From NCBI RefSeq assembly GCF_029207735.1, contig NZ_CP104395.1, forward strand, positions 726,692 to 790,691: a DNA stretch of 64,000 nucleotides, written 5' to 3'. The position numbers and the translations under genes were made by a program. The DNA is from Candidatus Nanohalococcus occultus. GTDB taxonomy: Archaea > Nanohalarchaeota > Nanosalinia > Nanosalinales > Nanosalinaceae. The notes below the pieces were generated by a model. It did no database searches. It was not told the DNA's origin and saw nothing but the letters and a program-made list of their open reading frames with translations. Within the stretch, counting starts at the first letter, position 1. Each line of letters begins with the position of its first letter. Shown here in pieces: positions 1-9,231 of this stretch.

Positions 1-627
1 ATTTCACGCAGCCAGGACTTCATGCAGAGACTGGATTCGAATATCCAGCAGGTCGCAGCTGAGGGACAGGGATCAAGTAGAACTTTGACCGTACAGCTCG
101 ATAGAGGTACGGTGCTTTTCAACGAGGAGGCAAACGCCTTAATCTATCGGCTTGAAAGTGACGCACAGGTAATTTCCCCGCAGTCCTCCAGGAGGACAGG
201 TAACGTAGTTTTAAGCTCGAATGCGAACGTAAACGTATACAACGTATCCCAGGGAAGCGAAAACGCACCTGCCGGATACACAGGACCCCCATGCTACATG
301 ATGGAAAATGAACATATCCGGGCATGTATCAAGAAGACCGGTTCTCCGACCAACACCACCGATATCAACAGCTCGGAGCTTCTGACACATTACGAGTTCA
401 AAGATCAGGACAAGACCTTTGACGGGAACTTTTCGGTAATGTTGAACGGAGTGCCTGAGACCGGGAGCGGTGGCGGATACACACAAGTCGATCGTTACGG
501 ACAGTTCATCGGAACCGGCCAGGTCAAAGCCCACGTCTCAAGCAGCTACGGTTTCACATACGACATTATCTTCCAGCTTCCGACAGGCGCAGACTTCCTG
601 AAAGTCGATGTAAGGAACTTCTCCTAG
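1..627 (+). CDS. Pilin-like exported protein, 3' part
   Basis: The reading frame is open to the left edge (first codons I-S-R-S-Q-D-F before the first ATG at 22), so the N-terminus lies outside the window. The visible 208 residues are polar, rich in Ser/Thr/Asn and beta-strand-like, with Cys pairs near PPCYMM and RACIKK. The segment around QLDRGTVLFNEEANALIYRL resembles the head domain of archaeal class III signal peptide (type IV pilin-like) minor pilins, but the diagnostic N-terminal helix cannot be seen. A pilin role is inferred from this and from similar proteins further right. Stop TAG is followed at once by the gatD promoter. Confidence 0.5.
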   Translation: MSRSQDFMQRLDSNIQQVAAEGQGSSRTLTVQLDRGTVLFNEEANALIYRLESDAQVISPQSSRRTGNVVLSSNANVNVYNVSQGSENAPAGYTGPPCYMMENEHIRACIKKTGSPTNTTDINSSELLTHYEFKDQDKTFDGNFSVMLNGVPETGSGGGYTQVDRYGQFIGTGQVKAHVSSSYGFTYDIIFQLPTGADFLKVDVRNFS

Positions 628-637
628 GGATATAAGT
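628..637 (+). promoter_or_regulatory. TATA element of gatD
   Basis: GATATAAGT lies about 27 nt before the gatD ATG at 660. That spacing places the transcription start on or next to the start codon, so the mRNA is probably leaderless, as for many genes in this window. Confidence 0.6.
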
Positions 638-659
638 TTTCGGAAGATAAATTTGAATT

Positions 660-1961
660 ATGTACTCGGAAAACATAGAGACTATTCTAGATAATTCCAA
701 TATTGAGGTAGGCGACCGGATAAAGGTCGATGGACGAGAAGGCGTTTTGATGCCGAAGCCTTCAAGCGGAGACCCAGGATCTGTAGTACTCAAGCTTGAA
801 AGCGGATACAACATCGGCCTGGAGCCGGAAAACATCGAACTAGTCGAGAAAAATAGATCGGAGCCAGAGGAAAAGACAGCTATCGAACACGAAGACGACA
901 AACCGGACATAATGGTTCTACATACCGGAGGAACCATCGCATCCCGGGTATCCTACGAGGAAGGAGGAGTCAAACCAGCCTTCGACCCCGAGGATCTGGT
1001 CGAGATGTACCCGGAACTAGCAGAAGAAGTCAATATTCACAGCGAAGTCATCGCTCAGATGCTTTCAGAGGACATGGAGCCAGCTCACTGGCAGGAGATC
1101 GCGGAAAAAATAGATGAAGTAAAAGACGAGTACGACGGAATCATCATCGGCCACGGAACTGATACAATGGCCTATACAGGAGCAGCACTGACCTTAATGG
1201 TTCAAAACATCGATACAGGTGTTTTACTGGTCGGATCCCAGCGTTCAAGTGACCGTCCAAGCACAGACGCATCAATGAACATGTACTGTGCCGGAAAGTT
1301 CCTTTCAGAGACGGATTTCAACGGCATCGGGATCTGTATGCACCGTACAAGCAGTGACGATGAGACAGTTGTTCTGCCGGCTGCGAAAGCCCGTAAAATG
1401 CATACCTCGAGGAGAAACGCATTCCAAGGAATTAACGCAGAGCCTCTGGGAACGATAGACTACCAGACAGGAGAGATAACAGAAAACTATGAGGAAAATA
1501 CAGGAGATTACAAGCTTTCTACTGATCTGAATCCGAACGTAGGGATTCTCAAGACCCGGCCCGGTATGAAACCGGAGGAGCTTGATTTCCTGATAGAACA
1601 GGACTATGATGGCGTGATAATTGAAGGAACCGGTCTCGGTCATATGCCGGTCAACGCGTTCGATGAGAAAACCCAGCACCACGAAGAGATACTTGAAAAA
1701 CTGGATGAACTGGCCGACGAAGCTGTAGTAGTAATGGCCTCTCAGTGTTTGAACGGCCGTGTGAACATGAACGTTTACGATGCCGGTCTGAAGATACAGG
1801 ATGCCGGAGTTATCGGAGCCGAAGATATGCCCCCGGAGCTTGCCTACGTCAAGCTGATGTGGTCTCTCGGGAACACAGGCTCGATGAAAGAGGCAGAGGA
1901 AGTGTTTACGGAGAATATAGGCGGCGAGGTCAACAAGAGGCTTGAATACAATGAACTATGA
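660..1961 (+). CDS. gatD: Glutamyl-tRNA(Gln) amidotransferase subunit D
   Basis: GatD is the asparaginase-like subunit of the archaeal GatDE complex. It releases ammonia from glutamine so that GatE can convert Glu-tRNA(Gln) to Gln-tRNA(Gln). The 433 residues match family length. A small N-terminal barrel domain (about 1-75, with VGDRIKVDGREGVLMPK) precedes the asparaginase I-type domain. Catalytic motifs are visible: LHTGGTIAS (first Thr, near 90) and GHGTDTMAYTGAAL (second Thr-Asp, near 160). The ATG at 660 is set by the TATA element 27 nt upstream. The 3' end overlaps the next gene. gatE lies three genes downstream in the same operon. Confidence 0.96.
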   Translation: MYSENIETILDNSNIEVGDRIKVDGREGVLMPKPSSGDPGSVVLKLESGYNIGLEPENIELVEKNRSEPEEKTAIEHEDDKPDIMVLHTGGTIASRVSYEEGGVKPAFDPEDLVEMYPELAEEVNIHSEVIAQMLSEDMEPAHWQEIAEKIDEVKDEYDGIIIGHGTDTMAYTGAALTLMVQNIDTGVLLVGSQRSSDRPSTDASMNMYCAGKFLSETDFNGIGICMHRTSSDDETVVLPAAKARKMHTSRRNAFQGINAEPLGTIDYQTGEITENYEENTGDYKLSTDLNPNVGILKTRPGMKPEELDFLIEQDYDGVIIEGTGLGHMPVNAFDEKTQHHEEILEKLDELADEAVVVMASQCLNGRVNMNVYDAGLKIQDAGVIGAEDMPPELAYVKLMWSLGNTGSMKEAEEVFTENIGGEVNKRLEYNEL

Positions 1962-2187
1962 CCGAGAGCTACACCTTGAGATAGTGGATGTCTACGAAGA
2001 AGTCAAGGAAACCGGGAAGGAAATATCGCGAAGTCAACGTCCCGGCAACCTCAACCTACTGTTAAACGATTTCGCACGGACTTACGGCTCGAAGACACCT
2101 GAATACACGATAACTGACTATGAAACATTCGAGTCAGAGCTTGACTTCCTTTACAGAGATGTCATCGAAAGACAGGTGTTTTCATGA
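1951..2187 (+). CDS. Small hypothetical protein in gat operon
   Basis: A 78-residue acidic, mostly helical protein that I do not recognise. It starts at ATG 1951, overlapping the gatD stop by 11 nt; an in-frame TTG at 1942 is less likely. It ends with a 4-nt ATGA overlap with the kinase gene, so it is surely co-translated within the gatD to gatE operon. Features are ELHLEIVDVYEEVKETGKEI and a C-terminal FYRDVIERQVFS-like helix; no Cys, no membrane segment. A role linked to tRNA amidation or to the following kinase is only guilt by association. Confidence 0.7.
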   Translation: MNYDRELHLEIVDVYEEVKETGKEISRSQRPGNLNLLLNDFARTYGSKTPEYTITDYETFESELDFLYRDVIERQVFS

Positions 2188-2717
2188 CCGAAATCTATGG
2201 GATAACAGGGATGCCGCTAGCAGGTAAAACCACGGTAGCACGGATGATGAAGAAAAAAGGCTTCGAAGTCCTTGACATGGGAGATGTAGTCCGGAAAGAA
2301 AGAGATAAACGGGATATACCGGCGGCAGATACCGGAGAGTTCGTAAACAACCAGCGAGAAGAGAAAGGAATGGATGCGATCGCCCAGCTATCCGTACCGT
2401 ACCTTGAACAAAAGGCGGAAAGCGGAAAAGTAATTATAACCGGGATGCGTGGCTGGAACGAAAAAGAACGGTTCGAAGAAGAGCTAGGAGAGCAGATAGA
2501 GATAATAGCAGTATGGACTTCCCGTGAAGAGAGAAGAAAACGACGGGAAAAACGCCAACGCAAGGAAGATGTTGAAGGAGACGGCTTTCACGAAAGAGAC
2601 TTGAGGGAGATCGAAAACGGCGTTGGAAAACTTATGGCCTTAAGCGATCACCTGATTAAAAACGATGAGCTAACCATGGAAGAACTGAGGGAGAAAGTAG
2701 ATGAGATCAAGGACTGA
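2184..2717 (+). CDS. UPF0200-type P-loop nucleotide kinase
   Basis: A 177-residue P-loop kinase of the dephospho-CoA kinase/adenylate kinase-like superfamily, closest in form to archaeal UPF0200 proteins. The Walker A is GMPLAGKTTVA at residues 8-18. VLDMGDVVRKE follows as the typical MGD segment, IITGMRGWNE resembles the NMP-binding region, and a basic lid (ERRKRREKRQRKEDV) sits near 115-130. The substrate is unknown. It overlaps the neighbours on both sides (ATGA at 2184; 17 nt with the next gene) and belongs to the gatD-gatE operon. Confidence 0.8.
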   Translation: MTEIYGITGMPLAGKTTVARMMKKKGFEVLDMGDVVRKERDKRDIPAADTGEFVNNQREEKGMDAIAQLSVPYLEQKAESGKVIITGMRGWNEKERFEEELGEQIEIIAVWTSREERRKRREKRQRKEDVEGDGFHERDLREIENGVGKLMALSDHLIKNDELTMEELREKVDEIKD

Positions 2718-3072
2718 GAAAGTTGAACCAAGAAAGGATAAAGTTTCAGAAATAAAGGAGATAGATTTCTCGAGAGACCTGGGTTATGAGCAGAGTCTAG
2801 CCGAGGAGTTCGCAGTAAGAGCTACTAGAGCAATCGCGGACGGAAAAGATTTCTACAAGCTTCCGTTCACACCGACCTATGTAAACCACGGGCCTACAAA
2901 CACGCCAGGCTACAACGAGTTTGCGATGGAAGCTAACGGAACAAGACTGAGATACAATGAAGACTACATTTCAGACGCAGAAACCATAGAAAACATCAGA
3001 TCCGAGTTCAAAACAAGCGAGCTAGGCGAAGAGCAGCTCAACGAACTCGGAGATCTACTAACAGAGGACTAA
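2701..3072 (+). CDS. Hypothetical protein upstream of gatE
   Basis: A 123-residue charged protein that I do not recognise. It begins with a basic stretch (MRSRTEKVEPRKDKV) and has a central conserved-looking segment with aromatic and Pro residues (YKLPFTPTYVNHGPTNTPG) that could be a binding loop, then an acidic helical end. The start overlaps the kinase gene by 17 nt and gatE begins 4 nt after its stop, so all five genes form one transcription unit. Confidence 0.7.
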   Translation: MRSRTEKVEPRKDKVSEIKEIDFSRDLGYEQSLAEEFAVRATRAIADGKDFYKLPFTPTYVNHGPTNTPGYNEFAMEANGTRLRYNEDYISDAETIENIRSEFKTSELGEEQLNELGDLLTED

Positions 3073-3076
3073 AAGA

Positions 3077-4939
3077 ATGGATTACGAACAACTCGGCTTC
3101 AAATGCGGAATAGAAATCCACCAGCAGCTTGATACAGAGGAAAAACTGTTCTGTAACTGCCCTGTACAAACCGTAGATAAAGCAGCAGATGCTAACGTAG
3201 AGCGTTTTCTGAAATCCGTTGCCGGAGAGACCGGAGAGGAAGACGAGGCTGCGAAAGTCGAGTCGTTAAAATCCACGAAGTTCGTCTACAACTACTACAA
3301 GGAATGTAACTGCCTCGTGGAGCTGGATGAGGAACCACCTCACGAAATGAACGAAGAAGCTCTTGATACCGGACTAACTTTTGCCTCAATGGTCGGAGCC
3401 GAAGTACCACAAGAAATACAGGTAATGCGTAAACTGGTCATAGACGGTTCAAACACCTCTGGATTCCAGAGAACATCGATGATAGGCCTCGATGGAGAAC
3501 TTGAGACAGAATCAGGCACCGTGAAAATCGAAGACATCGAATTAGAGGAAGAATCAGCCGGAATACATGAGAGAAACGAAGACAAGGCAATCTTCGACCT
3601 TGACCGGCTTGGAATCCCGCTGATCGAGGTCGGAACCGATGCCTCGATCAAAAACGCAGAACACGCCCGAGAGGTAGCGGAAAAAATCGGAATGCTACTT
3701 CGTTCTACAAACAAGGCTCGCAGAGGACTTGGAACAATCCGCCAGGACGTAAACGTATCGATCGAGGACGGAGCGCGCGTCGAGATCAAAGGATTCCAGG
3801 ACGTACGCAACATCGACAGCCTGATCGAATTAGAAGTTCAGAGACAGAAAACACTGGTTGAACTCGGCGAAGACATCGATGCGACATCCGAAGAAGTTGA
3901 GGCGGACAATGTAACCTATATCTTCGAGGATGCGGAAAACGAGATACTACAAACCGTTATGGGTAACGATGGCCGAGTCTACGGATTCAAAATACCGGAT
4001 CTCAACGGGAAAATGAAAGACGAGATCTCGGGCGAACGGTACGTCGCGAAAGAACTTGTAGACTATGCGAAAAGCCGTGGAATCCAGGGCATAATCCATA
4101 CGGACGAAGATATCGAAGGATACAATCTTATCGAGGAGTTCGACGAGCTAGCGGAAGTCTTCAACGCACAGGAAGATGACGTGCTGGCAGTTCTGGCCGG
4201 ACCACGGGAAAACGCAAAGCAAGCAGCAAAAGCCGTAAGAGATCGAGCGGAAAAGCTGGTTGATGGAGTTATACCTGAAGAGACTCGCTCAGCCGAGACA
4301 GACTTTACAACAAGCTACTCACGTCCTCTACCAGGAGCAGCACGGATGTACCCGGAGACAGACATCAAACCTGTTCGTGTAACTGACGAGAAACTTGACG
4401 AGATCGAGGAAAATATTCCAGACACACTGGAAGAACGCGAGGAAAAGTACGCAGAATTTATTGGAGAGGAGCTAGCATCCCAGATTGTCTCAAGCCGAGA
4501 GCTTGTTACCTACGAGAAGATGATCGAGGCCTTCGAAGTAGATGAGAAAGTTGCCGCAACTGTCTTTACAAACATAGTGCCTCAGCTCGAATCCGGAGGC
4601 ACAAAAGTAGGCGAACTGGATGAAGAAGATTATCGCGCGGTTTTCAAGGCTTTGGAAGACGGAGAGATCTCCAAGGGAGATATACCAGACGTTCTAGTTG
4701 CTTTGATAGAGGAAAACGGAACTAGAGACACGATAATTGAAAAGGTTATGGCTAACAAGTCGGGCGACGATGAAGTCCGGGAAGCCGTAAAAGAAGTCCT
4801 CGAGAGAGAATCGGAGATGATCGAAGAGCAAGGCATGCGCGCTCAAGGTGCTTTAATGGGACAGGTAATGGCAAAGGTTAACGCTGACGGCAGCAAGGTC
4901 TCTGAAATCTTACAGGAAGAGCTTGAGAAAAGGATTTAG
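3077..4939 (+). CDS. gatE: Glutamyl-tRNA(Gln) amidotransferase subunit E
   Basis: GatE is the kinase/transamidase subunit that activates Glu on tRNA(Gln) and transfers ammonia from GatD. The 620 residues match the archaeal family. Order: GatB-like cradle (LGFKCGIEIHQQL near 5-18; cysteine-rich LFCNCPV; YNYYKECNCLVELDEEPPHE near 75), the catalytic region with GTIRQDVNVSIEDGARVEIKG, a GAD-type insert (about 275-400), then helical and YqeY-like tail domains (about 430-620, ending with GALMGQVMAKVNADGSKV). Ends 4 nt into the convergent minus-strand gene. Confidence 0.97.
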   Translation: MDYEQLGFKCGIEIHQQLDTEEKLFCNCPVQTVDKAADANVERFLKSVAGETGEEDEAAKVESLKSTKFVYNYYKECNCLVELDEEPPHEMNEEALDTGLTFASMVGAEVPQEIQVMRKLVIDGSNTSGFQRTSMIGLDGELETESGTVKIEDIELEEESAGIHERNEDKAIFDLDRLGIPLIEVGTDASIKNAEHAREVAEKIGMLLRSTNKARRGLGTIRQDVNVSIEDGARVEIKGFQDVRNIDSLIELEVQRQKTLVELGEDIDATSEEVEADNVTYIFEDAENEILQTVMGNDGRVYGFKIPDLNGKMKDEISGERYVAKELVDYAKSRGIQGIIHTDEDIEGYNLIEEFDELAEVFNAQEDDVLAVLAGPRENAKQAAKAVRDRAEKLVDGVIPEETRSAETDFTTSYSRPLPGAARMYPETDIKPVRVTDEKLDEIEENIPDTLEEREEKYAEFIGEELASQIVSSRELVTYEKMIEAFEVDEKVAATVFTNIVPQLESGGTKVGELDEEDYRAVFKALEDGEISKGDIPDVLVALIEENGTRDTIIEKVMANKSGDDEVREAVKEVLERESEMIEEQGMRAQGALMGQVMAKVNADGSKVSEILQEELEKRI

Positions 4940-5523
4940 TCATCTAAGAAATCAAAGACTTCTTTAAGCCGTTCTTCTACATCTCTTTCTTCAATCTCCA
5001 TTCTCATCCCTCTCATGAGTCCGTAGCTTGCGCCTGCGATATCCCAGAAAGGCCCTCGAGGTTTGTACTTAACGAAGTTAAGAACGACTTCACGGCCTAT
5101 ATTCGTACTCATGACTCTGAAAGCATTGACTCTGGCTTCCTCTCTCCATTCTTCAACAGAAGAATCAGAGAAGAATTCAAGACCAGTATCACCGTAGCGA
5201 GTGTTACTGGCCAGAGCATCCCAGTCATGAGCCAGGCTTTTAGCATATTCAAATGGATTCCTGTACTCTTCAAACTTCTCTACTTCCTGACTGAGCAAGT
5301 CCTGGCTGTAGCGGTCGAGTAATTTCTCGGAGTAATCCTGGAGACCTTCATAATCATCGAACTCAGAGACCTCATTCAAAAACAAAATATCTTCAGACCT
5401 GTATTCCTGATCATCCAGACGTTCTTCTATACCAGTCAGCCTGCTAGCCAGCTTTCTCGGATCATAATCTACCTGCGCAGAACCAAGATCATCTAGCTCA
5501 GACCTGTAAACTGATTCTTCCAC
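4936..5523 (-). CDS. Hypothetical acidic helical protein
   Basis: A 195-residue soluble protein, highly charged and predicted mainly helical, that I do not recognise. GTG start at 5523; a TATA-like TTTAATAG on the minus strand at about 5544-5551 sits about 27 nt upstream, implying a leaderless message. The C-terminal half (FVKYKPRGPFWDIAGASYGLMRGM) is the only notably hydrophobic part and could contact a membrane or partner. Convergent with gatE (4-nt overlap) and divergent from the thermosome gene. Confidence 0.65.
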   Translation of the reverse strand: MEESVYRSELDDLGSAQVDYDPRKLASRLTGIEERLDDQEYRSEDILFLNEVSEFDDYEGLQDYSEKLLDRYSQDLLSQEVEKFEEYRNPFEYAKSLAHDWDALASNTRYGDTGLEFFSDSSVEEWREEARVNAFRVMSTNIGREVVLNFVKYKPRGPFWDIAGASYGLMRGMRMEIEERDVEERLKEVFDFLDD

Positions 5524-5594
5524 AAGAGAAATAACTTAGAAACTCTATTAAACTCAAAGACGTTGACTGACTCTTCTTCCCGAAAACCTCTCAG

Positions 5595-5603
5595 TTTTTA
5601 TAG
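5595..5603 (+). promoter_or_regulatory. TATA element of thermosome gene
   Basis: TTTTTATAG, about 40 nt before the thermosome ATG at 5643. The implied transcription start leaves a short leader of about 15 nt. Heat-shock type control is possible but no specific operator was seen. Confidence 0.5.
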
Positions 5604-5642
5604 TTTTATGGACGTGATCAAAAACAAGGTGAATTCAATTCT

Positions 5643-7307
5643 ATGGCAGGACTAGGAGGACAACCAGTTTTCATCATGTCTGAGGACGCTCAACGTCAGA
5701 CAGGTGAAGACGCACAGGAAAACAACATCGCAGCATGTAAAACAGTAGCAAAAGCCGTAAGAACAACTTTGGGGCCTAAGGGAATGGACAAGATGATGGT
5801 CGATTCCATGGGAGACATCGTTGTGACAAACGACGGCGTAACAATACTTGAAGAGATGAACCTCGAGCATCCGGCCGCCAAGATGATGGTCGAAGTCGCA
5901 CAGACCCAGGAAGAAGAGGTAGGCGACGGAACCACATCCGCAGTGGTATTCGCCGGCGAACTGCTCAAACAGGCCGAAGACCTTCTAGACCAGGAAATCC
6001 ATCCAACAATAATCACACAGGGCTTCCGACTTGCCCGCCAAAAGTCCACAGAAGTACTTGAAGATATCTCGATGGATGTATCTGTCAACGACACCGACAC
6101 CCTGGAAAAGGTCGCCAAGACAGCGATGACCGGTAAGTCCGCGGAAGCATCCAGAGACTACCTTGCCGAGGTCGCAGTCAAGGCAATCCACCAGGTAGCA
6201 GAGGAAACCGGAGACGAGATCGTACTGGACCGAGATCAGATCAAGGTCGAGAAAAGTCAGGGCGGAAGCGTCGAAGACACCGAACTAGTCCAAGGAGTCA
6301 TCCTGAACAAGGAAGGTGTCCACGGAAACATGCCAAACAGCATCGACGATGCGAACATCGCCTTGCTGAAATCACCAATCGAAGTCCGAGAGACCGAGAC
6401 CGATGCCGAGATCAACATCTCCGATCCAAGCCAGATGAAAAACTTCGTAGAACAGGAAGAACAGCAGCTAAAGGAGATGGTCGAATCCATAGCCGAGTCC
6501 GGAGCCGACGTAGTCCTATGCCAGAAAGGGATCGACGATATGGCCCAACACTACCTCGCGAAGGAAGGAATCTTCGCAGCACGCAGAGTCTCCAGCGGAG
6601 ACCTCGATAAACTCTCGAAGGCAACAGGCGCAAACATCGTAACATCGATCAACGACATCGAAAAAGCTGATCTAGGCCGAGCAGGCAGCGTCAAGGAACG
6701 GAAGGTCGGCGGAGACCCAATGACCTTCATCTCGGACTGCCCTGAAGCCAAATCCGTCTCAATCCTGATCAGAGGAGGAACAGAACACGTAGTAAACGAG
6801 ATCGACCGTGCGATGGAAGATGCGATCGGATCAGTCGTATCAGCTCTGCGCAGCGGCCGCGTAGTCGGAGGCGGAGGAGCAACAGAAGTAGAACTCGCCC
6901 GCGAGCTGAGAGATTACGCCGATACCGTTGGCGGACGCGAACAATTAGCGATCAACGCATTCGCAGATGCTATCGAAGTACTGCCTAGAACGCTGGCGGA
7001 GAACGCAGGTTTCGATCCAATTGACTCACTGGTAGAGCTACGTAACAAGCACGAGGACGGAGAGGTCTGGGCAGGACTCGATGTAACCTCAGGAAAGTCG
7101 GAAGTGCTGTTCGAGAAAGGAGTTGTCGAGCCACGACAGATCAAGACACAGGCAGTCCAGTCAGCTTCTGAAGCTGCCGAAATGATCCTGCGTATCGACG
7201 ATGTAATCTCGGCCTCGGGCTTTGACTCCGATGGCGGAGACGCAGGAGGAGGACCGCCTGGCGGACCTGGTGGAGGAATGCCCGGCGGCATGGGAGGAAT
7301 GATGTAG
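5643..7307 (+). CDS. thsA: Thermosome (group II chaperonin) subunit
   Basis: ATP-driven cytosolic chaperonin subunit, homologous to eukaryotic CCT, that folds proteins inside a double-ring cage. 554 residues, normal for the family. Nucleotide-binding motifs: [14 protein letters not shown] near residue 40-53, [20 protein letters not shown] near 97, and [15 protein letters not shown] near 405-420. The apical domain lies in the middle. The C-terminus is the Gly/Met-rich tail typical of chaperonins (repeated GGP, GGM units). Only this one subunit gene is in the window. It has its own promoter and a strong terminator, so it is monocistronic. Confidence 0.97.
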   Translation: MAGLGGQPVFIMSEDAQRQTGEDAQENNIAACKTVAKAVRTTLGPKGMDKMMVDSMGDIVVTNDGVTILEEMNLEHPAAKMMVEVAQTQEEEVGDGTTSAVVFAGELLKQAEDLLDQEIHPTIITQGFRLARQKSTEVLEDISMDVSVNDTDTLEKVAKTAMTGKSAEASRDYLAEVAVKAIHQVAEETGDEIVLDRDQIKVEKSQGGSVEDTELVQGVILNKEGVHGNMPNSIDDANIALLKSPIEVRETETDAEINISDPSQMKNFVEQEEQQLKEMVESIAESGADVVLCQKGIDDMAQHYLAKEGIFAARRVSSGDLDKLSKATGANIVTSINDIEKADLGRAGSVKERKVGGDPMTFISDCPEAKSVSILIRGGTEHVVNEIDRAMEDAIGSVVSALRSGRVVGGGGATEVELARELRDYADTVGGREQLAINAFADAIEVLPRTLAENAGFDPIDSLVELRNKHEDGEVWAGLDVTSGKSEVLFEKGVVEPRQIKTQAVQSASEAAEMILRIDDVISASGFDSDGGDAGGGPPGGPGGGMPGGMGGMM

Positions 7308-7316
7308 AACGCCTGC

Positions 7317-7385
7317 TAACGCGCAGTGCGGCACGCGTTAAGCCATGACAAGCATGGCTTTCACAAAAACCTCTTTTTCTTTCAT
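7317..7385 (+). terminator. Double hairpin terminator after thermosome
   Basis: Two perfect inverted repeats stand back to back: TAACGCG (7317-7323) with CGCGTTA (7334-7340), then AAGCCATG (7340-7347) with CATGGCTT (7353-7360). A pyrimidine-rich, T-run tract follows (about 7370-7400). This would end thermosome transcription before the pilus operon promoter. The hairpins may also protect the 3' end. Confidence 0.65.
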
Positions 7386-7453
7386 TTCATCTTTTCTTTG
7401 TTTCTACGGCTTTCAGGCGAATGCTTGTTTGTAGCCAGGTAGACCGGCCCCGG

Positions 7454-7463
7454 CTTATTTATA
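7454..7463 (+). promoter_or_regulatory. TATA element of the pilus operon
   Basis: CTTATTTATA about 45 nt before the ATG at 7505, followed by a purine-rich GAGAGGT that can pair with 16S rRNA about 11 nt before the ATG. This argues against the longer in-frame ORF that would start at 7421, upstream of the promoter. Confidence 0.55.
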
Positions 7464-7504
7464 CAGGTTCGAGCAAAGTTAGCCACAGAGAGGTCGCAAA
7501 ATTA

Positions 7505-8203
7505 ATGCCGAAAGATGAGGTAAACGTGGGAAGTCAGAACGAGGACTACGAAGTAGTTCCGATTGGTCCGATCAGAAAACTTGAGAGAAGACTTGATAAT
7601 ATAGAGACAGAGGCTCAAAACGGTGGAGCCGACAACGAGATGATCAAAGACGTTATCGACATCATGAAGTCGAACCAGAAGATCGTCAACGACATGACCG
7701 AATCCACCCATCAGCTCAAAAACTCGGTTGAAGACCTCACTCACAAGATGGATACTGTAGTCGATAACATGAACTCCTTTATGGATCTGCTGAAAGATGC
7801 CTCCGAGATGGATATGGAAGGCGAGATGGTCGGCGATATCCAAGGTCAGATCGCGAACGCGGTAGGCGACCGAATGCAGGATGCTGTAAACGACATGCAG
7901 GATCAAAACGAAAGGATTGTCGATTCCCTCGAGCAGCTGAATGAGACTATGAGAAGAAGTTATGCCGCTCAGAACAAAGACGAGATAATGAACAAGAAAG
8001 GACGCGGGAAGTCCCGTAACCACAGCAGACAGCAGAATGGACGGTCTCGGAGTAACTCTCAGCAGAGATCCCGTGGTAACTCCGGTAACCGGCAGCAGAG
8101 GAACAATCAGAGAGGAGGATCTCAGAGAAGCCAGCAGAATCAGGGAGCGGACGACCGCATGAGAAAGCTAAGGCAGAAGTTTAAAGAAGAGAATGACCAG
8201 TAA
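7505..8203 (+). CDS. Coiled-coil protein, first gene of pilus locus
   Basis: About 232 residues in three parts. An N-terminal EVVPIGPIRKLERRLDNIE segment resembles a motif I associate with archaeal proteins near type IV pilus or archaellum genes. A long amphipathic coiled coil follows (about 35-150, repeated N-D-M-x-x spacing). The last 75 residues form a low-complexity basic tail rich in Arg, Gln, Ser and Asn, unusual in this acidic proteome and likely to bind nucleic acid, polyanions or membrane. It probably acts as a cytoplasmic scaffold for the pilus motor, by analogy with FlaC/D/E-type proteins; this is inference. Overlaps the next pilin gene by 11 nt. Confidence 0.7.
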   Translation: MPKDEVNVGSQNEDYEVVPIGPIRKLERRLDNIETEAQNGGADNEMIKDVIDIMKSNQKIVNDMTESTHQLKNSVEDLTHKMDTVVDNMNSFMDLLKDASEMDMEGEMVGDIQGQIANAVGDRMQDAVNDMQDQNERIVDSLEQLNETMRRSYAAQNKDEIMNKKGRGKSRNHSRQQNGRSRSNSQQRSRGNSGNRQQRNNQRGGSQRSQQNQGADDRMRKLRQKFKEENDQ

Positions 8204-8678
8204 GGGAGTTACACCTGTAGTAGCGACTGTACTCCTGATAGGGATAAGTATAGCCGCGACTTTCGCAGCCTGGACTTTTATTTTAAACACACAGGAGCAG
8301 ACTCAGGAAGGCTACGAAGACCAGATTAACCGGGAGGAGCTGGAAGATCAGACCGCTATCGATATCGAGCGAGTCTACAGAAGCAATGGCAACTATGCGT
8401 TCCTAATAATCCGGAACATCGGCTCTAGATACATTACTTTGTCTGATGGTTCGGAGACTTACCTGAGCATGTTTGTAAACGGCGAGCCGGTAGGGAACAC
8501 ACCACAGGACTGGAACTACGTTGGCACACCACAGGACAATATCAGTGCCGGATCAACTATAACTCTTAATTCAACCGAAACATTTCCAACGTCGGGCGTA
8601 AAAGAGTTTAAGATTTCAGCGAGGTACGGAGCTAGCTCTGTACATAGATGTGCGGCCTCGGAGGGAAGCCCATGTTGA
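8193..8678 (+). CDS. Archaeal type IV pilin
   Basis: 161 residues. The N-terminus MTSKGVTPVVATVLLIGISIAA is a classic class III signal: Lys-Gly before the prepilin peptidase (PibD-type) site, then a hydrophobic helix. VTPVVATVLLI closely matches the haloarchaeal pilin consensus (DUF1628 type). The rest is a beta-rich head with a small Cys pair at the C-terminus (HRCAASEGSPC) that could form a disulfide. It overlaps the coiled-coil gene upstream. Likely a structural or minor subunit of the surface filament built by the ATPase and TadC proteins downstream. Confidence 0.88.
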   Translation: MTSKGVTPVVATVLLIGISIAATFAAWTFILNTQEQTQEGYEDQINREELEDQTAIDIERVYRSNGNYAFLIIRNIGSRYITLSDGSETYLSMFVNGEPVGNTPQDWNYVGTPQDNISAGSTITLNSTETFPTSGVKEFKISARYGASSVHRCAASEGSPC

Positions 8679-8679
8679 A

Positions 8680-8688
8680 TTATTTAAA
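8680..8688 (+). promoter_or_regulatory. Internal promoter before second pilin
   Basis: TTATTTAAA in the 42-nt gap between the first and second pilin genes, about 37 nt before the ATG at 8721. It would let the second pilin be made in excess of the machinery, as expected for a major filament subunit. Confidence 0.5.
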
Positions 8689-8720
8689 CAAGGGTTAACA
8701 AGGTTCTAGTAGAACAATCA

Positions 8721-9221
8721 ATGAAACTAGGCAAGAGTAAGGGTATAACCCCGGTAATCGCAATCGTACTATTGCTACTGATCACAGTTGGCGCAGTAGG
8801 AGTAGTATACACACAGTTCAACGAACTGGTACAAGGAAACAATGCACAGGAAAGAGCCGGCCAACTACAGGACGTACAGAACGCAGAGTACAGTATAATC
8901 GGAGTTAACAAGACAGGTTCCGATACATACGGCATCAGCCTGAAGAACACAGGAGACGTCACACTTGACCTTGAAAACAGATCCACACTTCAGGTAGGAG
9001 TTAACGGAGACGCACCGGTAGCAAGCGAGGTCAGAGGAAACCAGTGTGGAGACGAGTTCGGAAGACTTACACCTGGAAGCACAGAGTTCTGTGATACAGG
9101 CGTCAGCTGGAACTCAGGTTACGAAGACGATGGAATTGACACCGTCTTCCAGCTACAAGTTGGACAGACCGTCAAAGCAGAGTACACCTGTACAGAGACG
9201 GGTACAAGCGATTACTGCTGA
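8721..9221 (+). CDS. Archaeal type IV pilin, likely major subunit
   Basis: 166 residues beginning MKLGKSKGITPVIAIVLLLLIT: a class III signal with Lys-Gly cleavage site, ITPVIAIVLLL helix, and a beta-rich acidic head. Four Cys residues occur in the last third (NQCGDEF, TEFCDTG, YTCTETG, DYC), enough for two disulfides. The dedicated TATA element just upstream suggests high expression, hence the major-pilin guess. Closely related in plan to the preceding pilin. Confidence 0.88.
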   Translation: MKLGKSKGITPVIAIVLLLLITVGAVGVVYTQFNELVQGNNAQERAGQLQDVQNAEYSIIGVNKTGSDTYGISLKNTGDVTLDLENRSTLQVGVNGDAPVASEVRGNQCGDEFGRLTPGSTEFCDTGVSWNSGYEDDGIDTVFQLQVGQTVKAEYTCTETGTSDYC

Positions 9222-9231
9222 TCGGACGGAC

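Noticed and set aside
7463-7475. GGTTCGAGC resembling a tRNA T-loop
   Set aside because: No acceptor or anticodon stems can be drawn around it; it lies in a promoter region.
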